The notes: a model not told the origin generated them from the letters alone. 64,000 nucleotides of DNA from RGIG3002 sp964449325 (GCA_964449325.1 CAYUYJ010000006.1:85773-149772), one strand, 5' to 3'. Positions 36,051-45,947 are shown, numbered from the stretch's first letter. A program made the numbers and translations.

Positions 36051-36744
36051 TAATCTTCAGATGAGCGGGGATGAATTTTTGCCGCTTCGTGATGTGGTAT
36101 TTAATACGTTAAGACAGGCAATTCTGACCGGAGAATTAAAACCGGGTGAACGCTTGATGGAGATACATCTTGCCAATAAACTGGGTGTGAGCCGAACTCC
36201 TATCCGGGAAGCAATTCGGAAGCTGGAATTGGAAGGTCTTGTAACCATGATTCCGAGACGGGGAGCAGAGGTAGCGGAAATCACGGAAAAAAGTTTGAAG
36301 GATGTTTTGGAGGTCAGAAGAACCTTAGATGCCTTGTCGGTAGAGCTGGCTTGTGATAGAATCAGTGACGAGGAGTTGGATACTCTCCGTATGGCATGTT
36401 TGAAATTTGAGGAAGCAACCAAGACAAAGGATGCCAGAATTATTGCCAAGGCTGATGTGGCATTGCATGATATTATTGTGAAGGCCACCGGAAATCAGAG
36501 ACTGATTCAGCTTGTCAACAATCTTTCCGAGCAGATGTATCGATACCGTTTTGAATATATTAAGGATGAAAGCGGTCATGCCACGCTGATAGAAGAGCAT
36601 AGAATAATTTATGAGAGTATTCTGAAAAAAGACAAAAAGACGGCTGCGGATACGGCGAAACTTCATATTGATAATCAGGAAAAATCCATTATGAAACAGA
36701 TTCATTTAGAAAAGCAGGAAAAAGGAAAAAAGCTTAAGAAATGA
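36043..36744 (+). CDS. GntR family regulator with FCD domain
   Basis: A 233-aa transcription factor with an N-terminal winged HTH (residues 10-75; ANKLGVSRTPIREAIRKLELEGLV) and a C-terminal FCD ligand-binding domain (residues 90-220). Its ligand is unknown. It overlaps ispE by 8 bp, so the pair is translationally coupled; ispE-gntR is a common clostridial arrangement. Confidence 0.88.
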   Translation: MNDNLQMSGDEFLPLRDVVFNTLRQAILTGELKPGERLMEIHLANKLGVSRTPIREAIRKLELEGLVTMIPRRGAEVAEITEKSLKDVLEVRRTLDALSVELACDRISDEELDTLRMACLKFEEATKTKDARIIAKADVALHDIIVKATGNQRLIQLVNNLSEQMYRYRFEYIKDESGHATLIEEHRIIYESILKKDKKTAADTAKLHIDNQEKSIMKQIHLEKQEKGKKLKK

Positions 36745-36807
36745 ATAAAGTGAGGAATCATTGTCCATACTTTTTGCAAACAGGAAGATTTTGGAAGGAG
36801 TATGAAA

Positions 36808-37059
36808 ATGAAACAGATTCGATCTTTTGGCTTACTGATATTTGTAGGAGTTTTATGGTGGGGACTGGTTTATCCCGAGCTTTGCTTTATGGAAGGAACT
36901 TATGAACTGGCAGCAACGGTGACGGCAGAAGCTTTGGAAGCACAGCAGAACGGAACCGGCGATGAATGGCAGGAAAAAACAGAGGAAGAACTTTTAAAGG
37001 GGCTGTTTGAAGCCGGACCTGACAGAATAATTGTGAAAAGTAAAATAATGAGGAAATAA
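36808..37059 (+). CDS. Small single-pass membrane protein
   Basis: An 83-aa protein with one N-terminal hydrophobic segment (FGLLIFVGVLWWGLVYPELCF) and an acidic, glutamate-rich tail. The ATG at 36808 is best placed after GGAAGGAG (36793-36800); the ATG at 36802 is too close. It lies just upstream of murI with 5 nt between. No family recognised. Confidence 0.55.
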   Translation: MKQIRSFGLLIFVGVLWWGLVYPELCFMEGTYELAATVTAEALEAQQNGTGDEWQEKTEEELLKGLFEAGPDRIIVKSKIMRK

Positions 37060-37064
37060 AGTCA

Positions 37065-37901
37065 ATGACAAGCGATAGAGAACAACTTCAGAATGCACCT
37101 ATCGGTGTATTTGATTCAGGAGTGGGCGGACTGACGGTGGCAAGAGAAATCATGCGTCAGATTCCCAATGAAAAAATCGTATATTTTGGAGACACGGCAA
37201 GAGTGCCTTACGGAAGTAAATCCAAGGATACGGTTACCAAGTATTCTAAGCAGATTGTACGTTTTCTTAGAACCCAGAATGTAAAGGCTGTGGTGATTGC
37301 CTGCAATACGGCAAGTGCCTACGCTCTGGATGAAATAGAAGAAGAGATTGATATACCGATTATCGGTGTGGTACGACCCGGTGCCAAGGTGGCGGCAGAA
37401 GCGACCAGAAACGGTAAAATCGGCGTGATTGCCACGGAAGGTACGATTAACAGTCAGATTTATTCTACATATATCAAGCAGATTAACGAAAACATTCATG
37501 TAATCGGTAAGGCATGTCCGCTGTTTGTTCCGCTGGTGGAAGAGGGACTTCTGGTAGACCCGGTAACGGATGAAATTGCCCTGCGGTATTTGACGGAGCT
37601 GATTGACAGGGATATTGATACTCTGATTCTGGGATGCACCCATTACCCGCTTATCCGCTCCACGGTGGGAAGAATTATGGGAGAAAAGGTTACCCTTGTA
37701 AACCCTGCCTATGAAACGGCGCGGGAACTGAAGGAACTCTTGGAAACCGAGAATTTACTGAATAAAAAAGAAGCCGGATTGGGAGAAAATAAGTATCGTT
37801 TTTTTGTCAGTGACGGTGCGGAAAAATTTAAACGATTTGCCAATTCTGTTTTGAAATACGGAATTCTTTCGGCAAAAACCATAAACATAGAGGAATACTA
37901 G
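37065..37901 (+). CDS. murI: Glutamate racemase
   Basis: A 278-aa cofactor-independent racemase making D-glutamate for peptidoglycan. The two-cysteine mechanism is visible in VIACNTASAYAL and LGCTHYPLIR, with FDSGVGGLTVAREI at the N terminus. The DUF1934 gene follows 13 nt after its stop. Confidence 0.95.
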   Translation: MTSDREQLQNAPIGVFDSGVGGLTVAREIMRQIPNEKIVYFGDTARVPYGSKSKDTVTKYSKQIVRFLRTQNVKAVVIACNTASAYALDEIEEEIDIPIIGVVRPGAKVAAEATRNGKIGVIATEGTINSQIYSTYIKQINENIHVIGKACPLFVPLVEEGLLVDPVTDEIALRYLTELIDRDIDTLILGCTHYPLIRSTVGRIMGEKVTLVNPAYETARELKELLETENLLNKKEAGLGENKYRFFVSDGAEKFKRFANSVLKYGILSAKTINIEEY

Positions 37902-37914
37902 AAAGGCTGCGAAT

Positions 37915-38364
37915 ATGACAAAAGATGTATTGCTGGCAATCCGTGGACTGCAGTTTGATGTGGACCAGGACGAAAATAAAGTGGAAACCATTAATTTTGC
38001 CGAGTATTATAATAAAAATAATCAGCATTATGTAATTTATGATGAAATTACGGAAGGGTTTGACGAGAGTACAAGAAACATCATTAAGTTTAAAGAGCAT
38101 TCCATGGATTTGACCAAAAGAGGGCTTGTGAATGTACATATGGTGTTTGAGGAAAACAAAAAGAACATGACAAGCTATTCCACGCCTTACGGAAATATTC
38201 TGATTGGGATTGATGCCAAGAAGGTTTCCTGTACGGAGGAAGAAGAACAGATACGGGTGGATGTGGAATATGCGCTGGAAGTAAATTATGAACACCTTGC
38301 TGACTGTAAAATACAAATGAACATCCGTGCCAGAGAAGCAGGCATGGAATTGTCAGAGTTATAA
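37915..38364 (+). CDS. DUF1934 domain protein (YwiB-like)
   Basis: A 149-aa beta-rich protein of the DUF1934/YwiB family, small soluble beta-barrels of unknown function, frequently next to murI or argS in Firmicutes. Features: IRGLQFDVDQDENKVE at the N terminus and YSTPYGNILIGIDAKKV in the centre. Co-transcribed with murI; a terminator follows at 38371. Confidence 0.75.
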   Translation: MTKDVLLAIRGLQFDVDQDENKVETINFAEYYNKNNQHYVIYDEITEGFDESTRNIIKFKEHSMDLTKRGLVNVHMVFEENKKNMTSYSTPYGNILIGIDAKKVSCTEEEEQIRVDVEYALEVNYEHLADCKIQMNIRAREAGMELSEL

Positions 38365-38370
38365 AAAAGA

Positions 38371-38416
38371 GATAACCTGGAAGTCTTTACTGAATAAGGC
38401 TTTCGGGTTATCTTTT
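38371..38416. terminator. Terminator of murI-DUF1934, likely bidirectional
   Basis: GATAACCTGGAAG (38371-38383) pairs with CTTTCGGGTTATC (38400-38412), with T-runs on both sides. Confidence 0.75.
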
Positions 38417-38467
38417 CTTTTAGAAAAAGAAGGACAGATGGAACAACTGTCGCTCATAAATTAAGTA

Positions 38468-38944
38468 CTATTTGATTGGTTTTGCTCCGGCTTTTTCCTG
38501 TAACTTTTCGATATTGCGCTTGAAGAAGCCTTTCTTTTTCTGTTCTACCGGTGCGGTTTTTCCGTGTAATCCTTTTACATCGGTGATATATATACCGCTG
38601 ACAACAGCTTTTACTTCTTTTTTTACCGGTACGGAGTCAAAAATTTTCTCATCACATACTAAAGACATAATTTGCGGACCGACCTTTGCCTTTACAATGG
38701 GAAGTTTGGAGCCGCGTAAAAGTTTCGGAGTCTGTTCCAAAACTATGGAAGGAAGTCCGGCATCCTTTAGTTTCATTCGCTTTTTGTCAATAATAAGCAT
38801 GGAGACGGTCTGCTTTGCAGCCTCTAACTGTTCCTGCTGTTCGGCCTGTTTTTTTTGTGCTTTTTTTCCGAAAAAATATAAGGCAATCAGGGCGATAACC
38901 AAAATACCTAATATTACTAATAATACAATCGATAATGTACTCAC
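38468..38944 (-). CDS. Single-pass membrane protein with basic cytosolic domain
   Basis: A 158-aa protein with an N-terminal TM helix (IVLLVILGILVIALIALYFF), a short Lys/Gln-rich coiled linker and a small domain (LEQTPKLLRGSKLPIVKAKVGPQ). The GTG start follows AGGAGG. It is convergent with murI-DUF1934. It looks like a conserved clostridial protein of unknown function. Confidence 0.6.
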   Translation of the reverse strand: MSTLSIVLLVILGILVIALIALYFFGKKAQKKQAEQQEQLEAAKQTVSMLIIDKKRMKLKDAGLPSIVLEQTPKLLRGSKLPIVKAKVGPQIMSLVCDEKIFDSVPVKKEVKAVVSGIYITDVKGLHGKTAPVEQKKKGFFKRNIEKLQEKAGAKPIK

Positions 38945-39060
38945 GGGGTATCCTCCTAAGATTTTAATGTAAAATTTATTGTATCATTCTTTTTTTTATT
39001 AGGCAAGTAGGATATAATAGATTAGAAAATTAGAAAATAAGAGAAACAAGGGTACGAGAG

Positions 39061-40533
39061 ATGGAAGAAGTTTTTAGGTGGATTGTTTTTGGGTGGGATG
39101 TATTTTCCTCGAATCTGATATACATTAATATGTTTTTGGCAATTATCATTGTTTTTTTTCAGAGAAAGGAGCCACAGTCCATCTGGACATGGCTGCTGAT
39201 TTTATATTTTATTCCGGTGATAGGTTTTGTATTATACCTGTTAATCGGGGGTGATATGCATAAGCAGAAAATGTTCAAAACAAAAGGAATCGAAGACCGT
39301 CTGAATGATATTATCAGATTACAGGAGGATAGTCTGATTAATAAGGAACTGGAAAAACAGGCACCTGAGATTACGGAATACTCGGATTTGGTATTGTTTA
39401 ATTTGGAGGCGGGGTCTTCCGTTCTTTCGGATGATAACGAAATTACGGTTTTTACCGATGGAAATGAAAAATTCAATGCATTGATTGAAGATATGGAACA
39501 GGCAAAAGAATTTATTCATATTCAGTATTATATTATCAAAAATGATGTGTTGTTTAACCGTATCAAAGATGTCCTCGTGGAAAAAGCAAAACAGGGAGTG
39601 GAGGTTCGCATTCTTTTTGACAGTATGGGATGTCGTTCCGTATCACCGAAATACTGGAAGGAATTACAGAAACAGGGGATTATGATTGCAGAATTTTTCC
39701 CCGCAATTTTACGGCATTTGCAAATGCGTGTTAATTATCGGAATCACAGGAAAATTGTGGTTATAGATAATAAAGTGGCATATGTGGGCGGTTTTAATAT
39801 CGGAAAAGAATACATCGGATTGGATCCGAAGTTCGGTTACTGGCGTGATACTCACATGCGGATTGAAGGAACCGCACTGCTGCAATTGGAAATTCGTTTT
39901 CTGCTTGATTGGAATTATGCTGCAAAGCAGAATCTGTTTATGAATCCTAAATATTTGGAAACTACGGCAAGGAGCTTTCATTCAGGCTGTGAAATGCAGA
40001 TTATATCCAGTGGACCGGATTCCCGGATGAAGATTATTAGGGATAATTATGTACGATTGATTGGAAAGGCGAAAAAGAGCATTTATATACAGACACCGTA
40101 TTTTATACCCGATGATGCGCTGTTGACCTCTTTGACACTTGCCATTTATTCGGGAATTGATGTGAATATTATGATTCCCTGCAAGCCGGATCATCCTTTT
40201 GTATACTGGGCAACTTATTCTTACATCGGCGATCTGGTTATGGCAGGAGCCAAATGCTATACCTACAACAACGGTTTTCTGCATGCAAAAGGAATCATAG
40301 TGGATGACAAGGTTTTCTGTTACGGGACTGCCAATATGGATATCCGCAGCTTTTCCCTGAATTTTGAGGTAAACGCAGTGGTGTACAGTGAAAAAAAGGC
40401 AACGGAAATGCGGGAAATTTTTGAAAAGGATTTGGAGCACTGCAGTCTGATTACCAAGGATATCTATGCCAGTCGTTCCTTGATTATCCGCATCAAGGAG
40501 CAGGTCAGCCGACTGCTTTCTCCATTGCTTTAA
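39061..40533 (+). CDS. cls: Cardiolipin synthase
   Basis: A 490-aa phospholipase D superfamily enzyme condensing two phosphatidylglycerols to cardiolipin. Two N-terminal TM helices (residues 20-75) precede two HKD motifs: NHRKIVVIDNKVAYVGG near residue 225 and FLHAKGIIVDDKVFCYG near residue 405. The typical length of about 480-510 aa matches. The stop overlaps the -35 of the next promoter. Confidence 0.93.
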   Translation: MEEVFRWIVFGWDVFSSNLIYINMFLAIIIVFFQRKEPQSIWTWLLILYFIPVIGFVLYLLIGGDMHKQKMFKTKGIEDRLNDIIRLQEDSLINKELEKQAPEITEYSDLVLFNLEAGSSVLSDDNEITVFTDGNEKFNALIEDMEQAKEFIHIQYYIIKNDVLFNRIKDVLVEKAKQGVEVRILFDSMGCRSVSPKYWKELQKQGIMIAEFFPAILRHLQMRVNYRNHRKIVVIDNKVAYVGGFNIGKEYIGLDPKFGYWRDTHMRIEGTALLQLEIRFLLDWNYAAKQNLFMNPKYLETTARSFHSGCEMQIISSGPDSRMKIIRDNYVRLIGKAKKSIYIQTPYFIPDDALLTSLTLAIYSGIDVNIMIPCKPDHPFVYWATYSYIGDLVMAGAKCYTYNNGFLHAKGIIVDDKVFCYGTANMDIRSFSLNFEVNAVVYSEKKATEMREIFEKDLEHCSLITKDIYASRSLIIRIKEQVSRLLSPLL

Positions 40534-40553
40534 GGGGTGGGATGTGCTATAGT
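40525..40553 (+). promoter_or_regulatory. Promoter of the FKBP lipoprotein gene
   Basis: TTGCTT (40525-40530), a 17-bp spacer and TATAGT (40548-40553); the -35 lies in the last codons of cls. Confidence 0.6.
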
Positions 40554-40623
40554 AAGCGTTGGCGGGCAGAAGCTTTGCGTGAAAAAGAAAAGACCTGAAT
40601 GCAGGCAGAAAGGTATTAGTATC

Positions 40624-41802
40624 ATGAAGAAAAAAATTGCAGTTTTACTTTTTACGGCAATGAGCGTGGGTGTGATTAGCGCCTGCGGTACAGATAAAGG
40701 AACAACCGAAGAAACACAGACACAGACCATCGAGAGCAGTGCGGAAGCAGAAACGGAGAGCGGTACGGAAGCAGTGCAGGGAGAGAGTACACCGAATGTG
40801 TTGATTCGTGACTATAATGTGGAAGATTATGTTACCTTGAATGAGTATCAGAATATGGAAGTAACCGTTTCAAAACCGGTGGTAGATGATGATACGGTAG
40901 AACGCTACATTACAAGCCGTTTAAGTACTTATGGCGGCAAAAAAGAATTTGCTGTTATGGACAGAGCGGTAAAAGACGGGGATACGGTTAATATTAACTA
41001 TGTGGGAACCCTTGACGGAGTGGCATTTGAAGGCGGTACGGATGATTCTGAAGCAGGAACAAATTTAGGTATCGGTTCGCATTCCTTTATTGATGGATTT
41101 GAAGAAGGACTTATCGGAGCAATGCCGGGGGACACGGTAGAATTAAACCTGACATTTCCGGAAGGATATCAAAATGCGGATTTAGCAGGAAAGGCAACCG
41201 TATTTACCGTTACCGTAAACGGGATTGCGCCGACGGCAGCAGAGTTAACCGATGCAATGGCAGCAAGTCTGGACGAGGAAAATCCTACAGCAGACGGTTA
41301 CAGACAGGCGGTAAAGGACATGCTTACCGAGGAGGCACAGACGGAATTTGACAGTTCCTATGATTCTTATGTGGAAGATGCACTGATACAAAAGCTGGTA
41401 GAGGAATGCATTTATAAGGAACTGCCGGAAGAGCTGATTGCAAAGTATCAGAGCAACTTTCTGAATAATATGGCACAGACGGCAGCAGGATACAGCATGG
41501 ATCTGGAAAGCTATATTTCTGCCGCATACCGGATGGAATATGCAGAATTTGAGACATTGACACGTACATGGGCAGAATCATCTGCGAAACAGGCAATGGC
41601 ATTTCAGGCAATCGCAAACAAAGAAAATCTGAATGTGGATGATGCCACATTAGAAACAGAACTGAACACCTATGCACAAAGCTATGGCTATGAATCTTCT
41701 GCGGATTTGCCGGCAGATATCAGTGAGGATTACAGAGAATATTTGATGTTTATGTCTGTTTTGGATTATTTGAAAGAAGGCGCGCAGGTAACCGTGGAAT
41801 AA
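40624..41802 (+). CDS. FKBP-type peptidyl-prolyl isomerase lipoprotein with trigger-factor-like C-domain
   Basis: A 392-aa secreted foldase: signal peptide and lipobox (VISACG), an FKBP domain (GDTVNINYVGTLDGVAFEGG ... GLIGAMPGDTVELNLTFPEG, residues 115-200) and a helical C-terminal part resembling the trigger-factor chaperone domain. It would sit on the outer face of the membrane and help exported proteins fold. The ATG at 40624 is chosen because the lipoprotein signal begins there; codons upstream cover the promoter region. Confidence 0.85.
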   Translation: MKKKIAVLLFTAMSVGVISACGTDKGTTEETQTQTIESSAEAETESGTEAVQGESTPNVLIRDYNVEDYVTLNEYQNMEVTVSKPVVDDDTVERYITSRLSTYGGKKEFAVMDRAVKDGDTVNINYVGTLDGVAFEGGTDDSEAGTNLGIGSHSFIDGFEEGLIGAMPGDTVELNLTFPEGYQNADLAGKATVFTVTVNGIAPTAAELTDAMAASLDEENPTADGYRQAVKDMLTEEAQTEFDSSYDSYVEDALIQKLVEECIYKELPEELIAKYQSNFLNNMAQTAAGYSMDLESYISAAYRMEYAEFETLTRTWAESSAKQAMAFQAIANKENLNVDDATLETELNTYAQSYGYESSADLPADISEDYREYLMFMSVLDYLKEGAQVTVE

Positions 41803-41866
41803 AATATCTTGCGCAATTTCCAATAAAATAAAGGAAGTGCTTTAGGGGGCACGGAAAGGAATAGGG

Positions 41867-43258
41867 ATGGAATTAACAGATATTAGGGATTTATACCGCG
41901 AAACAGAAAAATATGTGGAGAAGGAAGTAACAGTGGGGGGCTGGGTAAGAAGTAACAGAGACTCCAAAACTTTTGGGTTTATTGTAATTAACGACGGAAC
42001 CTTTTTTGAGACGTTACAGATTGTATATAGTGATACTTTGGATAATTTTGAAATGGTTTCCAAGCTGAATGTAGGAAGTGCTATTGTGGTAAAGGGTAAA
42101 ATTGTAGCTACCCCGCAGGCAAAGCAGCCTTTTGAAATGCAGGCTACGGAAGTTGTTTTGGAAGGTGCATCCTCCGCAGATTATCCGCTTCAGAAAAAGC
42201 GTCACAGCTTTGAGTATTTAAGGACTATTTCTCACTTGCGTCCGAGAACCAATACGTTTCAGGCAGTGTTTAGGGTGCGCTCTTTGTGTGCATATGCAAT
42301 CCATACTTTCTTTATGGAGAGGGGATTTGTTTATGTGCACACACCGCTGATTACCGGAAGCGACTGTGAAGGTGCCGGAGAGATGTTTCAGGTAACTACA
42401 CTGGATATGAAAAATCCGCCGTTAAACGAAGACGGAGAAATTGATTACAGTCAGGATTTCTTTGGAAAAGAGACAAACCTTACGGTGAGCGGACAGTTGA
42501 ATGTAGAAACCTATGCGTTTGCATTTAAAAATGTGTATACCTTCGGACCTACTTTCCGTGCGGAGAATTCCAACACCACAAGACACGCCGCAGAATTCTG
42601 GATGATTGAGCCGGAAATCGCATTTGCGGATTTGAAGGATGATATGATTCTTGCGGAAGCTATGTTAAAGCATGTTATCCGCTATGTATTGGAAAATGCA
42701 CCGGAGGAAATGAATTTCTTTAACCAGTTCGTAGACAAGGGACTGATTGAGAGATTAAATCATGTACTGAACTCTGATTTCGGTCATGTAACCTATACGG
42801 AAGCCATTAATATTTTGGAAAAACACAATGATGAATTTGAGTATAAAGTATTCTGGGGCTGTGATTTGCAGACCGAGCATGAACGTTATTTGACCGAACA
42901 GGAATTTAAGCGTCCGGTGTTTGTAACAGATTATCCGAAGGAAATCAAAGCATTTTATATGAAACTGAACGAAGACGGAAAGACGGTAGCAGCTATGGAC
43001 TGTCTTGTTCCGGGAATCGGTGAAATCATTGGCGGAAGCCAGAGAGAGGACAATTTGGAAGTTCTGGAAAAGAGAATGGAAGAGTTGGGATTAAAGAAAG
43101 AGGATTATGATTTCTATCTGGATTTGAGAAGATATGGTTCGGTCCGTCATGCAGGCTTTGGTTTAGGATTTGAGAGATGTGTCATGTATCTGACGGGTAT
43201 GGCAAACATCAGAGATGTGATTCCGTTCCCGAGAACCGTAAAGAACTGTGATTTGTAG
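41867..43258 (+). CDS. asnS: Asparaginyl-tRNA synthetase
   Basis: A 463-aa class II synthetase. An N-terminal OB fold (VTVGGWVRSNRDSKTFGFI) binds the anticodon. The catalytic core includes FRAENSNTTRHAAEFWMIEPE (motif 2) and GFGLGFERCVMYLTGMANIRD (motif 3). No T-box lies in the 64-bp gap upstream. Confidence 0.96.
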   Translation: MELTDIRDLYRETEKYVEKEVTVGGWVRSNRDSKTFGFIVINDGTFFETLQIVYSDTLDNFEMVSKLNVGSAIVVKGKIVATPQAKQPFEMQATEVVLEGASSADYPLQKKRHSFEYLRTISHLRPRTNTFQAVFRVRSLCAYAIHTFFMERGFVYVHTPLITGSDCEGAGEMFQVTTLDMKNPPLNEDGEIDYSQDFFGKETNLTVSGQLNVETYAFAFKNVYTFGPTFRAENSNTTRHAAEFWMIEPEIAFADLKDDMILAEAMLKHVIRYVLENAPEEMNFFNQFVDKGLIERLNHVLNSDFGHVTYTEAINILEKHNDEFEYKVFWGCDLQTEHERYLTEQEFKRPVFVTDYPKEIKAFYMKLNEDGKTVAAMDCLVPGIGEIIGGSQREDNLEVLEKRMEELGLKKEDYDFYLDLRRYGSVRHAGFGLGFERCVMYLTGMANIRDVIPFPRTVKNCDL

Positions 43259-43281
43259 GAGAAAAGAAATTAGGAGTCCAC

Positions 43282-44517
43282 ATGAAGAAAAAGATTAGCC
43301 GTTTGTTAAGCAGTATGTTAGCGGTTGTTCTGATTACCTCGGTGGTAGTACCGGTAAGTGCTGCCACCATTTCTGAGTTACAGGAGCAGCAAAAGGAACA
43401 CCAGTCAAAATTAAAGGAAGTAACAGGACAGATTACTGAGATGGAGAATGAACAGGAAATTCTCGAAGAGGAAATCAGTGATTTGGATGCAGAAATAATT
43501 AATATGTTCACCAGTATTGAACTTTTAGAGGATGAAATCAGTGAAAAAGAGGATTCCATTTCAGAGATAGAAGCAGATATTGCAGTGGCGCAGGCAGATT
43601 ACGAGAAGGCAAAGCAGGAAGAGGAAAGTCAGTATGAAACAATGAAAATCCGTATCCGCTATATGTACGAGCAGGGGGATACGGCGTATTTACAGCTTTT
43701 TCTTGAGGCCTCCAACTTTAGTGACATGCTGAATAAGGCAGATTACATAGAACAGCTTTATGAATATGACCGCAGAAAACTGGCAGAATATCAGGAGGCA
43801 AAGGCGGCAGTTGAGGAACTGTGGGCGAAATTAGAGGAAGAGAAGCAGACTCTGGAAACAGAAAAAGCAGAACTGGAAGCAAGTAAAAAGGAATTGGAAG
43901 ACCAGAAAGCCTATATGGATACCTTGCTTGCAAAGAAGAAGCAGGAGTCTGAAAATTATGATACGCAGATTGCACAGGCAAAGCAAGAGGCAGCAGTATA
44001 TAAGGCTAAGATTAAAGAAGAACAAAGAAAGATAAAGGCGTTGCAGGAAGAAGAACGGAGAAAGGCGGAGGAGGCACTGAAAGCGCAGCAGGCTGCCGCT
44101 AACTCCGGCAGCAGTTCAAGTACAAGTTCAAGCTCCGGTGGCAGTGTTGCGCCTCCGGCAAGCACCGGTGGAAATGCAACGGGACAGCAGATTGCAAGCT
44201 ATGCATGCCAGTTTGTCGGTAATCCTTATGTGAGTGGAGGAACAAGCTTGACAAACGGTGCGGACTGTTCAGGCTTTACTTATCGTGTATACAGTGATTT
44301 CGGATATTCTATTCCGAGGACTTCCTATGCACAACGTAATGCGGGAACGGGAGTGGATTATGCCAATGCACAGCCCGGAGATATTATCTGCTATTCCGGA
44401 CATGTGGCAATTTATATCGGCAACGGAAAAATCGTTCATGCCAGCACGGCATCTACCGGAATTAAAATCAGCAATGCCCAGTATCGGGAGATTCTTGCTG
44501 TGAGACGAATTGTGTAA
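43282..44517 (+). CDS. Secreted NlpC/P60 peptidoglycan hydrolase with coiled coil
   Basis: A 411-aa PcsB/CwlO-like hydrolase: signal peptide (residues 1-28, ending PVSAA), a long Glu/Lys/Gln-rich coiled coil (residues 30-265), a Ser/Gly linker, and a C-terminal NlpC/P60 domain with catalytic DCSGF, HVAIYIG and IVHAS. Such enzymes cleave stem peptides at division sites, with the coiled coil usually controlled by FtsEX. The 3' end overlaps the convergent gene by about 50 bp. Confidence 0.9.
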   Translation: MKKKISRLLSSMLAVVLITSVVVPVSAATISELQEQQKEHQSKLKEVTGQITEMENEQEILEEEISDLDAEIINMFTSIELLEDEISEKEDSISEIEADIAVAQADYEKAKQEEESQYETMKIRIRYMYEQGDTAYLQLFLEASNFSDMLNKADYIEQLYEYDRRKLAEYQEAKAAVEELWAKLEEEKQTLETEKAELEASKKELEDQKAYMDTLLAKKKQESENYDTQIAQAKQEAAVYKAKIKEEQRKIKALQEEERRKAEEALKAQQAAANSGSSSSTSSSSGGSVAPPASTGGNATGQQIASYACQFVGNPYVSGGTSLTNGADCSGFTYRVYSDFGYSIPRTSYAQRNAGTGVDYANAQPGDIICYSGHVAIYIGNGKIVHASTASTGIKISNAQYREILAVRRIV

Positions 44518-45103
44518 ATTCGCAGCATTCTTCAATATGATAATGAGAAAAATAACGGTTTTCCATTGGAATCCAACGGGTTTCAAAGGACAGAAAGGCT
44601 TCTTTCCCGACACGGGACAGGAGTCTTTCTTTTTGCAATTCACCGGAAATATCCAAATACAGCGAGGTATCATAAAGAAACCGAAATTCCGGTCGCATGG
44701 AATAAACTCCTTCAATAATCGTGAGAGGTTTCGCCACAACAGGTGTGGTTTTGGTAAATTTCATCTCATGACAGTCAAAGACACGATAGGCAAACGTGAT
44801 AGTAGGGTTGTGGGTACGCTTCAATTGGTCAAGAGGAGAAATGATTTCTTCCATAAAGCGTTCGTAATGTACATTGCCGCCCGGTTGTTCCAGACGTTCC
44901 CTTGTGCGAAGGGAAGCCGGGAGATAAAAATCATCCATATGAATGACGTTGCAGTCAAACCGTTTCTTAAGTTCTTTGGCAAGTGTAGATTTACCGGCGC
45001 CACATCTGCCGTCAATGGCGGCAACACAGTAGGGCGTGGTGGAAAGAAGCATTTCCAGTTTTTCTGTAAAAGGAAGTGAAAAGTCAGTTTTGAGCATGCG
45101 CAT
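44468..45103 (-). CDS. Uridine kinase-like P-loop protein
   Basis: A 211-aa NTPase with Walker A GRCGAGKSTLAKEL near residue 33, HMDDFYLP as the nucleoside-binding/second motif, and IIEGVYSMRPEF as Walker B-like. This fits the uridine kinase/phosphoribulokinase superfamily; the exact substrate is unclear. It is convergent with, and overlaps the 3' end of, the NlpC/P60 gene. The overlap may be real or the protein may end in a non-conserved tail. Confidence 0.75.
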   Translation of the reverse strand: MRMLKTDFSLPFTEKLEMLLSTTPYCVAAIDGRCGAGKSTLAKELKKRFDCNVIHMDDFYLPASLRTRERLEQPGGNVHYERFMEEIISPLDQLKRTHNPTITFAYRVFDCHEMKFTKTTPVVAKPLTIIEGVYSMRPEFRFLYDTSLYLDISGELQKERLLSRVGKEAFLSFETRWIPMENRYFSHYHIEECCEFTQFVSQQESPDTGHC

Positions 45104-45294
45104 AATTCTCCTCTTTGAAAGTCAAAATGATTCATTTTTGCACAGATGTCTGCAGCATTTTTATTATAAGTTTAATGGAAAAGATGGGGCTTGGCAATAA
45201 CCGGAAAAGGAAAGAAATAAAAAATAAAATAAAAAGTATAGGAAGAGAAAGAATGCACATAATAAGGAGGAAAAAAATTATAGGAGGGAATCGT

Positions 45295-45480
45295 ATGCCT
45301 AATATTTCAGAATTAGAATTACAGAATCTTCGTCATCTCATTGGCGGATATGACACATCCATGGCAAAAATGCAGGAGTATGCAAATTGTGCAACAGACC
45401 CGCAGATTAAACAGTTTTTTCAGAAAGGTGCAAAAACAGCACAGGAAAATAAGCAGACTTTAATGAAATTTTTGCAGTAA
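45295..45480 (+). CDS. Small CotF-like spore coat protein
   Basis: A 61-aa protein starting at ATG 45295 with AGGAGGG at 45283-45289. It resembles the short N-terminal module of spore coat proteins of the CotF type (ELQNLRHLIGGYDTSMAKMQ ... TAQENKQTLMKFLQ). It lies 87 nt upstream of another CotF-like gene. Upstream AT-rich sequence contains GTATAGG and CATAATAA, but no convincing sporulation promoter. Confidence 0.6.
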   Translation: MPNISELELQNLRHLIGGYDTSMAKMQEYANCATDPQIKQFFQKGAKTAQENKQTLMKFLQ

Positions 45481-45567
45481 ATGTATTTGAATGAACGGGC
45501 TTGTACCCGCGCCGCAAATGCAAGCCTGATTATGTCTGGAGAAAGGCGGCGCAGAAATGAGGAAAAA

Positions 45568-45822
45568 ATGCAGGAAAAAGTAATCGTAAATGACACGCTG
45601 ACAAGTATTAACGGGGAACTGGTACGCTACGGCGAAATGATTCCGCAAACAGAAAACAAAGAATTAAAGCAGACCTTGAAACAGTTCAGAAATGCCTGTG
45701 AAATGTCTCAGGAAGAGCTGTATCAGATGGCAAGAGAAAAATCCTACTATGTACCCGCTTCTAAAGCTACAGAAGAGGAAATTCAGCATGTAAAAGGACT
45801 TTTTACACAGGGAACCATGTAG
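45568..45822 (+). CDS. CotF-like spore coat protein
   Basis: An 84-aa protein with the spore-coat pattern of the CotF/DUF family: NDTLTSINGELVRYGEMIPQ followed by a helical region and MAREKSYYVPASKATEEEI. The ATG at 45568 follows GAGG; in-frame codons upstream lack a ribosome site. It probably forms an operon with the 61-aa protein. Coat function is inferred from similarity. Confidence 0.7.
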   Translation: MQEKVIVNDTLTSINGELVRYGEMIPQTENKELKQTLKQFRNACEMSQEELYQMAREKSYYVPASKATEEEIQHVKGLFTQGTM

Positions 45823-45918
45823 TTTTAGGAAAAAAGAAAATACCTCGGCATATGTATAACGATATATATGTCGGGGATTCCCTTGTGGACAAGGCGGGGC
45901 GAAAAGCGTTTTCATGTA

Positions 45919-45947
45919 TTCACAAGAAGAAAAATGTTTGGTATAAT
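45919..45947 (+). promoter_or_regulatory. Promoter of the 97-aa protein gene
   Basis: TTCACA (45919-45924), a 17-bp spacer and TATAAT (45942-45947), about 82 bp upstream of ATG 46029. Confidence 0.65.

Noticed and set aside
36747..36773. Sigma-E promoter for the 83-aa membrane protein (CATACTTT at 36766)
   Set aside because: The only -35-like sequence has a 17-bp spacer, unlike the 15 bp of the other three.
41803..41866. T-box for asnS
   Set aside because: The gap is only 64 bp and lacks the T-box element.
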